Shown: positions 1 to 12,006 of the stretch, piece after piece | How the letters are laid out: the number at the start of each line of letters is the position of its first letter | How positions within the stretch are numbered: the stretch's first letter is position 1 | Source of the DNA: Sphingobium sp. AP50 | GTDB taxonomy: Bacteria > Pseudomonadota > Alphaproteobacteria > Sphingomonadales > Sphingomonadaceae | Length of the DNA stretch: 64,000 nucleotides | Reading direction: 5' to 3' | NCBI RefSeq assembly: GCF_900109095.1 | Contig: NZ_FNYZ01000004.1 | Location: forward strand, 124,001-188,000 | The notes under the pieces: generated by a model | Told to the model about the DNA's origin: nothing | The model's input: the letters and a program-made list of their open reading frames with translations, nothing else | Databases searched by the model: none | Made by a program: the position numbers and the translations under genes

Positions 1-1
1 C

Positions 2-583
2 AAGGTGCTGACCGAATCCACCGCCATCATGGAATATGTGGACGAGGCGTTTGATGGCCCGCGCCTGATGCCGGCCGACCCGGTCGATCAATGGCGTGCC
101 CGCTGGTGGATGAAATTTCTCGACCAGTGGCTCGCCCCCAGCTTCTCGATGATCGGGTGGAGCGTGTTCGTCGGCCCCTCGGTCCGGCAGAAAGACCCGG
201 CGGAACTGGAAGCAGCGATCGACCGCATTCCCATGCCCGAACGGCGTGTCGCCTGGCGCAAGGCGATCAACGGCGCCTTCTCTCCAGAGGAAATGACGGA
301 ATCGCAGCGCCGCGTTGGCCTGGGCATCGGTTATCTGGAGCAGGCGCTGGGTGAGCGGGAGTGGCTGGCGTCGGACAGCTATGGCTTGGCCGACATCAAC
401 GGCTTCAACCTCGCCTATGCCATGCCGCTGTCGCAGCCACATTTGTGCAACGACGAACTGACCCCCAACATCATGCGCTGGCTGCGCGCCATCTATGCGC
501 GCCCTGCGACCCGCGCTTGCTGGGCGCTCGGCCGCACCGACCTCGCCCGTCGCATCTCCCTGCTCGAAAGCGAACCCGCATGA
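2..583 (+). CDS. LigF-like glutathione S-transferase (beta-etherase family), 5' partial
   Basis: Glutathione S-transferase lacking its N-terminus, which lies before the window; the frame is open to base 2, and the first GTG (5) is internal because the sequence begins inside the thioredoxin-fold motif TESTAIMEYVDE that ends the glutathione-binding domain. The remaining ~190 residues form the all-helical C-domain. The stretch around SMIGWSVF, then IPMPERRVAWRKAING, and the later SYGLADINGF resemble my recollection of LigF, the sphingomonad enzyme that cleaves lignin beta-aryl ethers with glutathione. It overlaps the next GST by ATGA, so the two are translationally coupled. The LigF-type assignment is motif-based inference; the general GST fold is secure. 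A generic plant-aromatic detoxification GST is the alternative. Confidence 0.8.
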   Translation, partial: KVLTESTAIMEYVDEAFDGPRLMPADPVDQWRARWWMKFLDQWLAPSFSMIGWSVFVGPSVRQKDPAELEAAIDRIPMPERRVAWRKAINGAFSPEEMTESQRRVGLGIGYLEQALGEREWLASDSYGLADINGFNLAYAMPLSQPHLCNDELTPNIMRWLRAIYARPATRACWALGRTDLARRISLLESEPA

Positions 584-1329
584 CCGGCATCCTCTACCAT
601 GGCCAGCCCAACGGCCCATCCTTCACCGTCTTGGCCGCCGCATTGGAAAAAGGCGTCGATCTGGACCGCCGCCCGATCGATCTGGTCGCTGGCGACCGTC
701 ACGCCGCTGCGCTGCCCCACCCCATCGAGGTAGACCAGTCGATCGAAGGCGAAGGCCCGGTTCTGATTGTCGGGGATGTCGCCATGACGGACAGCATCTT
801 CCTCGCCTGCTATCTGGATGAAGTCGGCACCGGCCCTGCGATCCGCCCGGTCGACCCTTATGCCCGCTGGCAGATGATGGCATGGTGCCGCTATGTGATC
901 GAGCGCGTCGCCCCCGCCGCCGCCGCACTGGGCAATGCCGCCACCCCGCCGCCCTCCGTTCCCGCTGGCATTGCGAGCGCGGACCTTGCCGCCCGCTGGA
1001 CGCAGGCAGTCGACCACAAGGTGGACGAAGCCCAACTGGCCGACAGCCGCGCGAAGATCGTACAGGCGGTCGAGAAGCTGGAAACGCAACTGGCCGATGG
1101 CCGCGACTGGCTGATGGGCGATTTCTCGATCGCGGACCTCGAAACCCATGCCTGGCTGGCGGGGATGCGCGCGATCGTGCCGGACGCCTTTACCGCCGCG
1201 CCGCTGACCGACGCCTGGGAAGCGCGGCTACGCGCCCGGCCCGCCGTGGTGAAGGCTTTAGGCCTTGCCACCGTCCCCGAACCCGAAGCGATCTGGGCGC
1301 CCGGCCCGGAGATCAACCGCTGGGGCTGA
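580..1329 (+). CDS. Glutathione S-transferase family protein
   Basis: Protein of 249 residues beginning at the ATG inside the ATGA overlap with the preceding GST. The N-terminus MTGILYHGQPNGPSF fits the beta-alpha-beta start of a GST thioredoxin fold, followed by AMTDSIFLACYLDE, the counterpart of the usual ES-AI-YL glutathione-contact motif with T-D replacing E-S. The C-domain holds DWLMGDFSIADLE, the conserved N-capping/hydrophobic-staple region of GSTs. It ends in an unusual tail, WAPGPEINRWG. Two consecutive GSTs recall the ligE/ligF pairing of lignin ether degraders, so a stereo-complementary etherase or a glutathione-removing partner is possible. The substrate cannot be read from the sequence. 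Confidence 0.75.
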   Translation: MTGILYHGQPNGPSFTVLAAALEKGVDLDRRPIDLVAGDRHAAALPHPIEVDQSIEGEGPVLIVGDVAMTDSIFLACYLDEVGTGPAIRPVDPYARWQMMAWCRYVIERVAPAAAALGNAATPPPSVPAGIASADLAARWTQAVDHKVDEAQLADSRAKIVQAVEKLETQLADGRDWLMGDFSIADLETHAWLAGMRAIVPDAFTAAPLTDAWEARLRARPAVVKALGLATVPEPEAIWAPGPEINRWG

Positions 1330-1333
1330 GGCG

Positions 1334-2896
1334 ATGCGCGCGATCGACTATTTCGACCGGGGCCATGACCGTGATCCCGAACGGCCCTGCCTGATCGACG
1401 ACGCCAGCGGCGAGACGCTGAGCTTCGCGCAGGTCCGGGCATTGACCATCCGGATCGCCGCCGCGCTGCATGCGGCGGGGTTCCGCGACCAGCAGCCGAT
1501 CGCGCTCTATGGCCCCAACAGCGCGACGATGATGGTCGCCCTGCTAGCCATCTGGCGCGCCAATGGCCAGTGGGTGCCGGTCAACACCCGCAACGCGATC
1601 GACGCCAATGCCGCCTATCTGGACTATGTTCGCTGCGGCTGGCTCTTCTATCATAGCAGTCAGGCGGCAGATGTGGCGGCGCTGAAGGCGCGGGTGCCAA
1701 GCCTCACCCACTTCATCTGCCTCGACCGCCCGCATGATGGCGATCCTTCGCTCGACCAGTTTATCCGCGACAGCGAAGTGGACAGTTTGCCGGACTTTTC
1801 CGATCCGTTCGGCAAGCCCGACGATGTGGTCGGCCTGTTCCCCACCGGCGGCACGACCGGACCGTCCAAAGGCGTGGTCGTCACCAATCTGGGCTGGGGC
1901 ACGATGATCGAAACGCTGGCGCAGGCGGTCGATGGAAAATGCGATTCACCTGTCTCGCTCGTTGTCGCGCCGATCACCCATGCGGCCGGTCCCGTGGCGC
2001 TCGCCACGCTGTCGCTGGGGGCGACGCAGATCATCCTGCCCGGCTTCGACGCTACTGCGGTACTGGGGGCGATCGCGCGCTATCGCGTTAGCCATATCTA
2101 TCTGCCGCCGACCGCGCTCTACACTCTGCTGGACGCGCCAGAACTGGCAGGCAGCGACACCAAGTCGTTGAAATTCTTCCTTCTGGTCGGATCTGCCGTT
2201 TCCCCGGAGAAACTTCGCCGCGCGGTCGACATCTTCGGTCCCTGCCTTTGCCAGGCCTATGGGCAAGTCGAATCGCCCATGATCGTCACCTGGCTCCCGC
2301 CCGAAGATGTGGCAGCGGCGGCGGCGGGCGACCGGCCCGAACGGCTCGCCAGTTGCGGACGGCCGACCCGATCCGTGACCGTCGCCATCATGGACGAGGA
2401 TGGCCGCCTGCTGCCCGATGGCGAGGCCGGCGAACTGGTCGTGCGCGGCGTGCTCGTCTCGCGCGAATATTATGAGATGCCAGACGCGACCGCCGAAGTG
2501 CGCACCCATGGCTGGCATCATACGGGCGACGTCGCCCGGCGCGACAAGGACGGCTATCTCTATATCGTCGATCGCAAGAAGGACATGGTCGTGTCCGGCG
2601 GCTTCAACGTCTTCACCGCCGAGGTGGAGGCCGCCGTCACCGAATTGCCCGCCGTGCGCGAGTGCGCCGTGATCGGCATCCCGCATGAAAAATGGGGCGA
2701 GGCCGTCCATGCCATTGTCGTCGCCGACAATATCGGGGAGACAGAGATCATCTCCCACGCCAAGGCCCGGCTGGGCGGGGTGAAGGCGCCCAAGAGCGTT
2801 GCCTTTGTCTCCGCCATTCCCCGGACCGCCGCCGGAAAGATGGACAAGAAAGCCCTGCGCGCCGCCTATTGGACCGGCGCGCGGATGGTCAATTAG
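1334..2896 (+). CDS. AMP-dependent acyl/aryl-CoA ligase
   Basis: ANL-superfamily adenylating enzyme of 520 residues that activates a carboxylic acid to acyl-AMP and then the CoA thioester. Visible motifs: the phosphate loop PTGGTTGPSKG near residue 169, YGQVESPM (A5), HTGDVARRDKDGY near 396, the hinge VDRKKDMVVSGG, and the catalytic lysine in PRTAAGKMDKK near residue 500. The ATG at 1334 is 4 bases after the preceding stop, so an in-frame GTG/ATG upstream inside the GST gene is unlikely to be used. No signal peptide; cytosolic. Lying between GST genes and a periplasmic dehydrogenase, it probably activates an aromatic or side-chain acid formed after ether cleavage or alcohol oxidation. The substrate is unknown. 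Confidence 0.88.
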   Translation: MRAIDYFDRGHDRDPERPCLIDDASGETLSFAQVRALTIRIAAALHAAGFRDQQPIALYGPNSATMMVALLAIWRANGQWVPVNTRNAIDANAAYLDYVRCGWLFYHSSQAADVAALKARVPSLTHFICLDRPHDGDPSLDQFIRDSEVDSLPDFSDPFGKPDDVVGLFPTGGTTGPSKGVVVTNLGWGTMIETLAQAVDGKCDSPVSLVVAPITHAAGPVALATLSLGATQIILPGFDATAVLGAIARYRVSHIYLPPTALYTLLDAPELAGSDTKSLKFFLLVGSAVSPEKLRRAVDIFGPCLCQAYGQVESPMIVTWLPPEDVAAAAAGDRPERLASCGRPTRSVTVAIMDEDGRLLPDGEAGELVVRGVLVSREYYEMPDATAEVRTHGWHHTGDVARRDKDGYLYIVDRKKDMVVSGGFNVFTAEVEAAVTELPAVRECAVIGIPHEKWGEAVHAIVVADNIGETEIISHAKARLGGVKAPKSVAFVSAIPRTAAGKMDKKALRAAYWTGARMVN

Positions 2897-2939
2897 GTGA
2901 CAGATGAAAACATCTGCGCCGCATAAGGAGAGGAAGAGG

Positions 2940-5072
2940 ATGCGGGTCGCGATTGCGCTGCTGTTGGGAACGAGTCTGGCCCTGTCGGCCTGTGGCAAGG
3001 GGGCGAGTCAGGATGCGGCCGCGCCGTCCGCCTCCTCCGGCGGCGTGGATGCCGCCCGGATCATCGCCGCCAAGCCCGCCGAATGGCTCTCCACCGGCCG
3101 CACTTATGACGAGCAGCGCTTCAGCCCGCTGACTGCGATCAATCAGGATACGGTGGGCAAACTCGGCCTCGCCTGGTCGGCCGACATGGACACCAATCGC
3201 GGACAGGAAGCGACGCCGCTCTTCATCGACGGCATCCTCTATGTTTCCACTGCCTGGAGCATGGTGAAGGCCTATGACGCGCGCAACGGGAAATTGCTCT
3301 GGTCCTATGACCCGGAAGTGCCACGCGACACGCTGGTCAAGGCCTGCTGCGACGCGGTCAATCGCGGCGTAGCGGCATGGGGAGACAAGATTTTCGTCGG
3401 CACGCTGGATGGCAGGCTGATCGCCATCGACCGCAAGAGCGGCAAGCCGGTCTGGAGCAAGGTCACGCTCGACCAGACCAAGAATTACACCATCACCGGC
3501 GCGCCGCGCGTGGTGAATGGCATGGTCGTCATCGGCAATGGCGGCGCGGAATTCGGCGCGCGCGGCTATGTCGCCGCCTATGACGCCGACACCGGCGCGG
3601 AGAAATGGAAATTCTACACCGTCCCGGCCCAGCCCGGCACGGAGAAGGAAGCGGACTATCTCAAGAAAGCCGCCACCACCTGGTATGGCGAATGGTGGAA
3701 ACAGGGCGGCGGCGGCACCGTGTGGGATGCCATGGCCTATGATCCGGAACTAGACCTGCTCTATATCGGCGTCGGCAATGGATCGCCCTGGAATCAGGCC
3801 TATCGGTCGGATGGCAAGGGCGACAATCTCTATCTCTCCTCGATCGTCGCGGTCCATGCGAAGACCGGTGAATATGCCTGGCATTATCAGACCACACCCG
3901 GCGATAGCTGGGACTTTACCGCCACTCAGCATATCATGCTCGCCGACATGGAAATGGGCGGGCAGAAGAGAAAAGTGCTGATGCAGGCGCCCAAGAACGG
4001 CTTCTTCTATGTGCTGGATCGCACCAACGGGAAGCTGCTGTCGGCGAAGAATTTCGTCCCGGTCAACTGGGCCAGCGGCATCGACATGAAGACCGGCCGA
4101 CCGATCGAAAATCCTGAAGCCCGCTATTACAAGACCGGCAAGCCCTTCATCGGATCGCCCGGTGCGACCGGCGCGCATAGCTGGCACCCGATGGCCTTTG
4201 ATCCCAAGAGCCAGACCGTGTTCATCCCCGCCAATCTCGCCGCCTTCCCCTATATCCCGGAAAAGGGATGGAAGGCGAACAAGCTAGGCTTCAATGTCGG
4301 CGTCGATATTGCCGCCGCCGCCATGCCCGCCGACAAGGCGGTGCGGGATGCCGCGATGAAGGCGACCACCGGCGCGCTCATCGCCTGGGACCCTGTCGCG
4401 CAGAAGGAAAAATGGCGCGTCTCCTACAAGGGGCCGTGGAATGGCGGGGTGCTGGCGACTGGCGGCGATCTGGTGTTTCAGGGGACGGCGACCGGCGACT
4501 TCAACGCCTACGCCACCAAGGATGGCCGCAAGCTCTGGTCCTTCCCGGCGCAGACCGGCATCGTCGCGGCGCCGATCAGCTATGAACTGGACGGGCAGCA
4601 ATATGTGGCGGTGATGGCCGGCTGGGGGGGCGTCTGGGCGCTGGCGCCCGGCATCCTTTCCGACAAGAGCGGTCCCAGCCGTAACATCAGCCGCCTCTTG
4701 GTGTTCAAGCTGGATGGCAAAGGCGCGCTGCCAGCGCCGCCGCCGCATAGCGCCATGCCGCTCGACCCGCCGCCCTCCACCGCCAGCGCAGCGGACATAG
4801 CCGCCGGCGGCGCGCGCTTCGGCCGCTATTGCAGCACCTGCCATGGCGATGCGGCGGTCGGCGGCAGCATCGTCCCCGATCTGCGCCGCAGCGCCGCGCT
4901 GAACGACAAGGGCACATGGCAGATGATCGTGCATGACGGCGCGCTCAAGGATAATGGCATGGTCAGCTTCGCGTCGATCTTCTCTGCCAAGGAGATCGAA
5001 GATATCCGCGCTTATGTCATCCACCGTGCCAACGAAGACAAGAAACTGGAAAGCACCCCCAATGCCCGTTGA
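2940..5072 (+). CDS. PQQ-dependent quinohaemoprotein alcohol dehydrogenase (lipoprotein)
   Basis: Periplasmic alcohol/aldehyde dehydrogenase of 710 residues. An eight-bladed PQQ propeller is followed by a C-terminal cytochrome c domain with CSTCH near residue 630. The vicinal Cys-Cys of PQQ dehydrogenases is seen in KACCDAV near 135, and the catalytic Asp in PGDSWDFTATQ near 323. Two positions after it is Thr, not Asp, which argues for a calcium-type rather than lanthanide-type enzyme. I chose ATG 2940 over 2904 because AAGGAGAGG precedes it and it opens a clean lipoprotein signal (MRVAIALLLG...LSAC), implying membrane tethering; type II quinohaemoproteins are usually soluble. It overlaps the following hydrolase by 11 bases. 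Likely substrate: an aromatic or lignin-derived alcohol (inference). Confidence 0.9.
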   Translation: MRVAIALLLGTSLALSACGKGASQDAAAPSASSGGVDAARIIAAKPAEWLSTGRTYDEQRFSPLTAINQDTVGKLGLAWSADMDTNRGQEATPLFIDGILYVSTAWSMVKAYDARNGKLLWSYDPEVPRDTLVKACCDAVNRGVAAWGDKIFVGTLDGRLIAIDRKSGKPVWSKVTLDQTKNYTITGAPRVVNGMVVIGNGGAEFGARGYVAAYDADTGAEKWKFYTVPAQPGTEKEADYLKKAATTWYGEWWKQGGGGTVWDAMAYDPELDLLYIGVGNGSPWNQAYRSDGKGDNLYLSSIVAVHAKTGEYAWHYQTTPGDSWDFTATQHIMLADMEMGGQKRKVLMQAPKNGFFYVLDRTNGKLLSAKNFVPVNWASGIDMKTGRPIENPEARYYKTGKPFIGSPGATGAHSWHPMAFDPKSQTVFIPANLAAFPYIPEKGWKANKLGFNVGVDIAAAAMPADKAVRDAAMKATTGALIAWDPVAQKEKWRVSYKGPWNGGVLATGGDLVFQGTATGDFNAYATKDGRKLWSFPAQTGIVAAPISYELDGQQYVAVMAGWGGVWALAPGILSDKSGPSRNISRLLVFKLDGKGALPAPPPHSAMPLDPPPSTASAADIAAGGARFGRYCSTCHGDAAVGGSIVPDLRRSAALNDKGTWQMIVHDGALKDNGMVSFASIFSAKEIEDIRAYVIHRANEDKKLESTPNAR

Positions 5073-5934
5073 CCCGACCAAGGTGGTTGCCATCGACGTC
5101 CATGTCCATGCCGAAGTGTCGTGTCACGACCCCGAAGACCCGGTGATGGCCAAATATTTCGACGCCGCCTCCGCTTACTTCAAGGCGGATCGCAAGCGGC
5201 CGACGATCCCTGAAACCATCGCTTATTATCGGGCGCAGAATATCGCCTTCTGCCTGTTTACCGTCGATTGCGAGAGCGGGATCGGGGCCAAGCGGGTCAG
5301 CAATTATGAGGTAGCGGAACTGGCCGCCAATGACAGCGACATCGTCATCCCCTTCGCCTCGATCGACCCGCGCAAGGGCAAATATGGCGCGCGCGAAGCC
5401 CGCGATCTGGTCGAGAATTATGGGGTGAAGGGCTTCAAATTCCACGGCATCATGCAGGATTGTCACCCGGCCGATCGGGTCGCCTATCCCATTTATGAAG
5501 TGATCGCGGAATATAAGCTGCCCGCCATCTTCCACACCGGCCATTCGGGCATGGGCACGGGTATGCGCGGCGGCGGCGGGGTGCGGCTGAAATATGGCCA
5601 GCCCATATTGGTGGACGATGTCGCGGTCGACTTCCCCGACATGAAGATCATCCTGGCCCATCCCAGCTGGCCATGGACCGACGAGAGCCTGTCGATGGCG
5701 CTGCACAAGGATAATGTCTTCATGGACCTGTCCGGCTGGTCGCCCAAATATTTCCCGAAACAGGTGATTCAGTACGCAAACACGCAGCTGAAGCACAAGA
5801 TGCTGTTCGGCTCCGACTGGCCGCTCATTCGCCCGGAAAAATGGATCGACGCAGCCCGCGAAGCTGGCTTCCGTGAGGAAGTGCTGCCGCTGATCATGAA
5901 GGATAATGCGGTGAAGCTGTTGGGACTGGGATGA
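5062..5934 (+). CDS. Amidohydrolase-2 family metal-dependent hydrolase/decarboxylase
   Basis: TIM-barrel amidohydrolase of 290 residues. Metal-site signatures: D-V-H-V-H at residues 12-16, FHTGHSG near 156, LAHPSWPW, and GSDWPLI near 251. This pattern is shared by the ACMSD, gamma-resorcylate decarboxylase and pyrone-dicarboxylate hydrolase group, so either hydrolysis or non-oxidative decarboxylation is possible. The start MPVDPTKVVAIDVHVH overlaps the end of the dehydrogenase gene by 11 bases, indicating co-translation; an upstream in-frame ATG at 4933 lies deep within that gene and is not used. It is the last gene of the operon. As part of an aryl-ether/aromatic-alcohol operon it may act late, on a carboxylated aromatic or ring-cleavage product. 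Confidence 0.8.
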   Translation: MPVDPTKVVAIDVHVHAEVSCHDPEDPVMAKYFDAASAYFKADRKRPTIPETIAYYRAQNIAFCLFTVDCESGIGAKRVSNYEVAELAANDSDIVIPFASIDPRKGKYGAREARDLVENYGVKGFKFHGIMQDCHPADRVAYPIYEVIAEYKLPAIFHTGHSGMGTGMRGGGGVRLKYGQPILVDDVAVDFPDMKIILAHPSWPWTDESLSMALHKDNVFMDLSGWSPKYFPKQVIQYANTQLKHKMLFGSDWPLIRPEKWIDAAREAGFREEVLPLIMKDNAVKLLGLG

Positions 5935-5961
5935 CGCGCCGGGCCTTCGCTCCGGCGCGTC
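5933..5961. terminator. Bidirectional hairpin between convergent operons
   Basis: Perfect 10-bp inverted repeat GACGCGCCGG / CCGGCGCGTC with a 9-base loop, starting in the stop codon of the amidohydrolase and ending 10 bases before the stop of the convergent GH106 gene. No clear T-run follows on either side, so it is a stable 3'-end hairpin rather than a textbook intrinsic terminator. Confidence 0.6.
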
Positions 5962-5971
5962 ATTGCCATCC

Positions 5972-9298
<3,327 letters not shown>

Positions 9299-9317
9299 CA
9301 AAAGACTATCCTCTAAT

Positions 9318-9758
9318 TCATATATTCGGGGCGGCAGTCAGCAGCCGTCGCAGCGACAGGCTGGCGACCAGCGCGCCGAGCGCACCGCCATAGGCGATCT
9401 TGATCGTCAAAGCCGTGGCCCAAGCCATAGTCGGAAAGCCGGCGCTACCGATCGAAAAGGCGAGCAGGCCACCCAGCACGGCGCCGGCGATGGCGAACAG
9501 CATGGCGCGGCGCAGGATGGGACCGATGGCAGGGCGGTTGCCCAACTGCCGACGCGCGATCAGCGCCGGAACCAGCGCACTCATCAGCGCAACCGCAATG
9601 CTCTGCGGGATGAAGTCCAGCGCGAGACGATCGGGCGCGGCCCAGCTTAGCGGCCGCGATTGCAGCCCGAAGACGCCCAGGAAGAAGGCGAGGCTCAGCA
9701 TGCCGTTGATGACGATGCTGATCCCCGCCTCCCGCCGGATCGAAACCGTCGCCGTCAC
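9318..9758 (-). CDS. Small membrane protein, unknown function
   Basis: Protein of 146 residues with about four hydrophobic segments (roughly residues 13-33, 50-68, 84-103 and 108-132) and short basic loops, hence an inner-membrane protein. It starts with GTG in a GTGA overlap with the upstream esterase gene, so it is co-translated. I do not recognise a family. Its position between an esterase and a rhamnosidase suggests a role in the same glycoside pathway, for example a transport accessory, but nothing in the sequence shows which. Confidence 0.6.
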   Translation of the reverse strand: MTATVSIRREAGISIVINGMLSLAFFLGVFGLQSRPLSWAAPDRLALDFIPQSIAVALMSALVPALIARRQLGNRPAIGPILRRAMLFAIAGAVLGGLLAFSIGSAGFPTMAWATALTIKIAYGGALGALVASLSLRRLLTAAPNI

Positions 9759-10663
9759 TGGCCTGCCTTCGCCGCCAGCAGGCCCCGCATGTCCATCCAG
9801 GACAGGAATTGCGGCAGCACCCCCATCGTCGTGGTGCCAGGCTTGCCCATGCCGAACCCATGATCGCCGCGTTCATAGGCATGCAGTTCGACCGGAACAT
9901 GCGCCCAGCGCCAGCCTTCGACCAGCGCATAAGAGGGATTGGGAAAGAGGCTGTCATCATTGGCGATCGCCGCGAACATCGGCGGTGCGTCGGCTGGCAC
10001 ATCGCGCGCCAGCATCGGCCCATAGACATAGCCGATGAAGGAGGGGCGATCGCCCCCCTTCCCTTCCAGGGCAGCATTCAGCGTCGTCATGGCACCTGCG
10101 GAGAAGCCGATCATCCCGACCCGTCCGGCATCGACACCCCATTTGCCGGCATTGCCGCGCACCATCTTGAGCGCGGCCAGCGCATCGAGCGTGGCGCGCG
10201 GTTCGCGGATCGAAGGCGGCGCATTGGGATCGCGCAGCGAGTCCGCCATCCGCTTGCCCATATAGGCGGAGGCTTCCGCCGTATCGGCCGGGGTCTGGTT
10301 CAGCCGATATTTGAGGACGAAGGCGGCGATGCCATGATCGGCCAGCCAGCGCGCCACGCTCCAGCCCTCATGATCCATCGCCAGCAGCATGAAGGCGCCG
10401 CCCGGCGCCACCACGACCGCCGCGCCGGTCGCCTTTGCGGGATCGGGCAATACCGGCGTCAATGTCGGCACCGTGACGTTGCGCACCGCCAGATCATTGC
10501 CGAAGCGCACCCAGTTTTCCGTCGTCCCCTTGGGCGCCTTCATATCCGGATAGAGCGGAATGGCGTCGGGTTCGGCGGGCGCCTGCGCTGGCACCGGCAC
10601 AGGCATTTGCGCGACGGCCGGTGCGGCGAGAAGCAGCGCAGGAAGGAATGCAAAGCGCTTCAT
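9755..10663 (-). CDS. Secreted alpha/beta hydrolase (acetylxylan esterase/feruloyl-esterase-like)
   Basis: Alpha/beta-hydrolase of 302 residues with signal peptide MKRFAFLPALLLAAPAVAQ. Features: an oxyanion region APGGAFMLLAMDHEGW, nucleophile elbow GFSAGA near residue 185, a candidate acid in ANDDSLFP and the histidine in GDHGFGM. This layout matches small lipase/esterases (BD-FAE, Axe-type) that deacylate plant polysaccharides or phenolic glycosides. ATG 10663 is preceded by AAAGGAGA at good distance; the much longer open frame upstream (to 11110) runs inside the GH1 gene and is not real. It sits 13 bases after GH1 and overlaps the membrane-protein gene by GTGA. Possible role: removing acyl groups that block the glycosidases. 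Confidence 0.8.
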   Translation of the reverse strand: MKRFAFLPALLLAAPAVAQMPVPVPAQAPAEPDAIPLYPDMKAPKGTTENWVRFGNDLAVRNVTVPTLTPVLPDPAKATGAAVVVAPGGAFMLLAMDHEGWSVARWLADHGIAAFVLKYRLNQTPADTAEASAYMGKRMADSLRDPNAPPSIREPRATLDALAALKMVRGNAGKWGVDAGRVGMIGFSAGAMTTLNAALEGKGGDRPSFIGYVYGPMLARDVPADAPPMFAAIANDDSLFPNPSYALVEGWRWAHVPVELHAYERGDHGFGMGKPGTTTMGVLPQFLSWMDMRGLLAAKAGQ

Positions 10664-10676
10664 GGCAGATCTCCTT

Positions 10677-11981
10677 TTACAGGGCGTTCCTACGCGCGAT
10701 TGCGCCATAGACAGCCGCGCTGGGCTTGGGTGTGCGGGCGAAAGTGACCGGATCGACACTGACCAGACCAAATTTGGGCTTATAGCCGAAAATCCATTCG
10801 AAATTGTCGAGCAGCGACCAGTGGCAATAGCCCAGCACCGGCACGCCATCATCGATCGCCGCCTTGAGGCCAGCGAGCGCTTCGGGGACGAACTTGGCGC
10901 GGATCGCGTCATCATCGGTGCCGACGCCATGTTCGGATACCAGGATCGGCACGCCGGTCGCTTCATGGGCATAGCGGACCGCGCCAGCGAGCGAACCCGC
11001 CCAGACTTCGGTGCCCGACCAGTTGACGATCGATCCCTTGGGCGCGGGCAGGCGGCCCTTGTCGCCCCAGAGCGCACGTTCATAATTTTGCACGCCGATG
11101 AAATCGTCACCCTTGGCGACGTTCAGCCATTGGCCGTAAAGTTCGCCGCGCATCTTGTCGCGGACCGACGCCTTGCCGACCGCCTGATCGTCCATCATCG
11201 CCAGCGATATGCCGACGGGCAGGTCAGGGCGCACCGCCTTGATCGCGGCCTTACCGGCCTTGTGCGCAGCAAGCAGGCCTGCTTGCAGGGCAGGCAGATC
11301 ATCGAAGCCGGCGACATTGGCGCTGACGAATTTGGGCACGCCCAGACGCTTGGCGGCGGTTTCCAGCGTCAGCTTCTGAATATCCCAGACTTGCGGCGGC
11401 AGCATGGGCTTGAGCAGCAGCAGGATATTGGGTTCGTTGAAAGTAATGACCCGGTCGATCCCCTGCCCCAATGCACGGGTCGCCTTGTCGCAATAGCGCG
11501 CGAACAGCTCTGCGCTCTCGGGGTTAGTCCAGCCGCCCTGTGCGCTGAACCAGCGCGGCGCGGTGAAATGGCTGTAGGTGACGATGGGGGTCAGGCCACG
11601 GGCGCGGCAACCTTCAATGATCGCCTTGTAATGATCGAGCATCGCCTGGCTGAACAGGCCCTTTTCCGGCTCGATCCGCGCCCATTCGATACCGAAGCGA
11701 TAGGCGTTGAGGCCCATAGTCTTGACGATGTCGAGGTCGGTTTCCCACAGTTCGAAACTGTTGCAGGCATCGCCCGAAGGCTGCGCAAAGACGGTGGGCT
11801 GCTGGTTCTCCAGAAACCACAGGTCGCTGGCGACATTATTGCCCTCAATCTGGTGCGGCGCCGTGGCCGTGCCCCAGAAAAAGCCCTTGGGAAAGGCGGG
11901 ATCGGCGGTCTTGCGCGCGGCGAAGGCAGGCGCGGCCATCAGCGCGGCACCGGTAGCCAGAAGGGTTCTGCGGTCCAGCAT
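10677..11981 (-). CDS. GH1 beta-glucosidase, Tat-type signal
   Basis: Glycoside hydrolase family 1 protein of 434 residues. The acid/base glutamate is in TFNEPN near residue 178 and the nucleophile glutamate in VSEHGVG near 347. The N-terminus MLDRRTLLATGAALMAAPAFA has a twin-arginine D-R-R-T-L-L motif, so export as a folded protein to the periplasm is likely; most bacterial GH1 enzymes are cytoplasmic. ATG 11981 was chosen for AGGAGAG just upstream and for the signal peptide; the open frame extends 51 codons further without meaning. With the rhamnosidase downstream it could remove the glucose of rutinose- or neohesperidose-type disaccharides. Confidence 0.88.
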   Translation of the reverse strand: MLDRRTLLATGAALMAAPAFAARKTADPAFPKGFFWGTATAPHQIEGNNVASDLWFLENQQPTVFAQPSGDACNSFELWETDLDIVKTMGLNAYRFGIEWARIEPEKGLFSQAMLDHYKAIIEGCRARGLTPIVTYSHFTAPRWFSAQGGWTNPESAELFARYCDKATRALGQGIDRVITFNEPNILLLLKPMLPPQVWDIQKLTLETAAKRLGVPKFVSANVAGFDDLPALQAGLLAAHKAGKAAIKAVRPDLPVGISLAMMDDQAVGKASVRDKMRGELYGQWLNVAKGDDFIGVQNYERALWGDKGRLPAPKGSIVNWSGTEVWAGSLAGAVRYAHEATGVPILVSEHGVGTDDDAIRAKFVPEALAGLKAAIDDGVPVLGYCHWSLLDNFEWIFGYKPKFGLVSVDPVTFARTPKPSAAVYGAIARRNAL

Positions 11982-12006
11982 GTTTCCGTCTCTCCTATTA
12001 TCTGTG

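Noticed and set aside
2904-2939. Upstream ATG for the PQQ dehydrogenase
   Set aside because: It would bury the lipoprotein signal behind a charged 12-residue extension, and the ATG at 2940 has the better ribosome-binding site.
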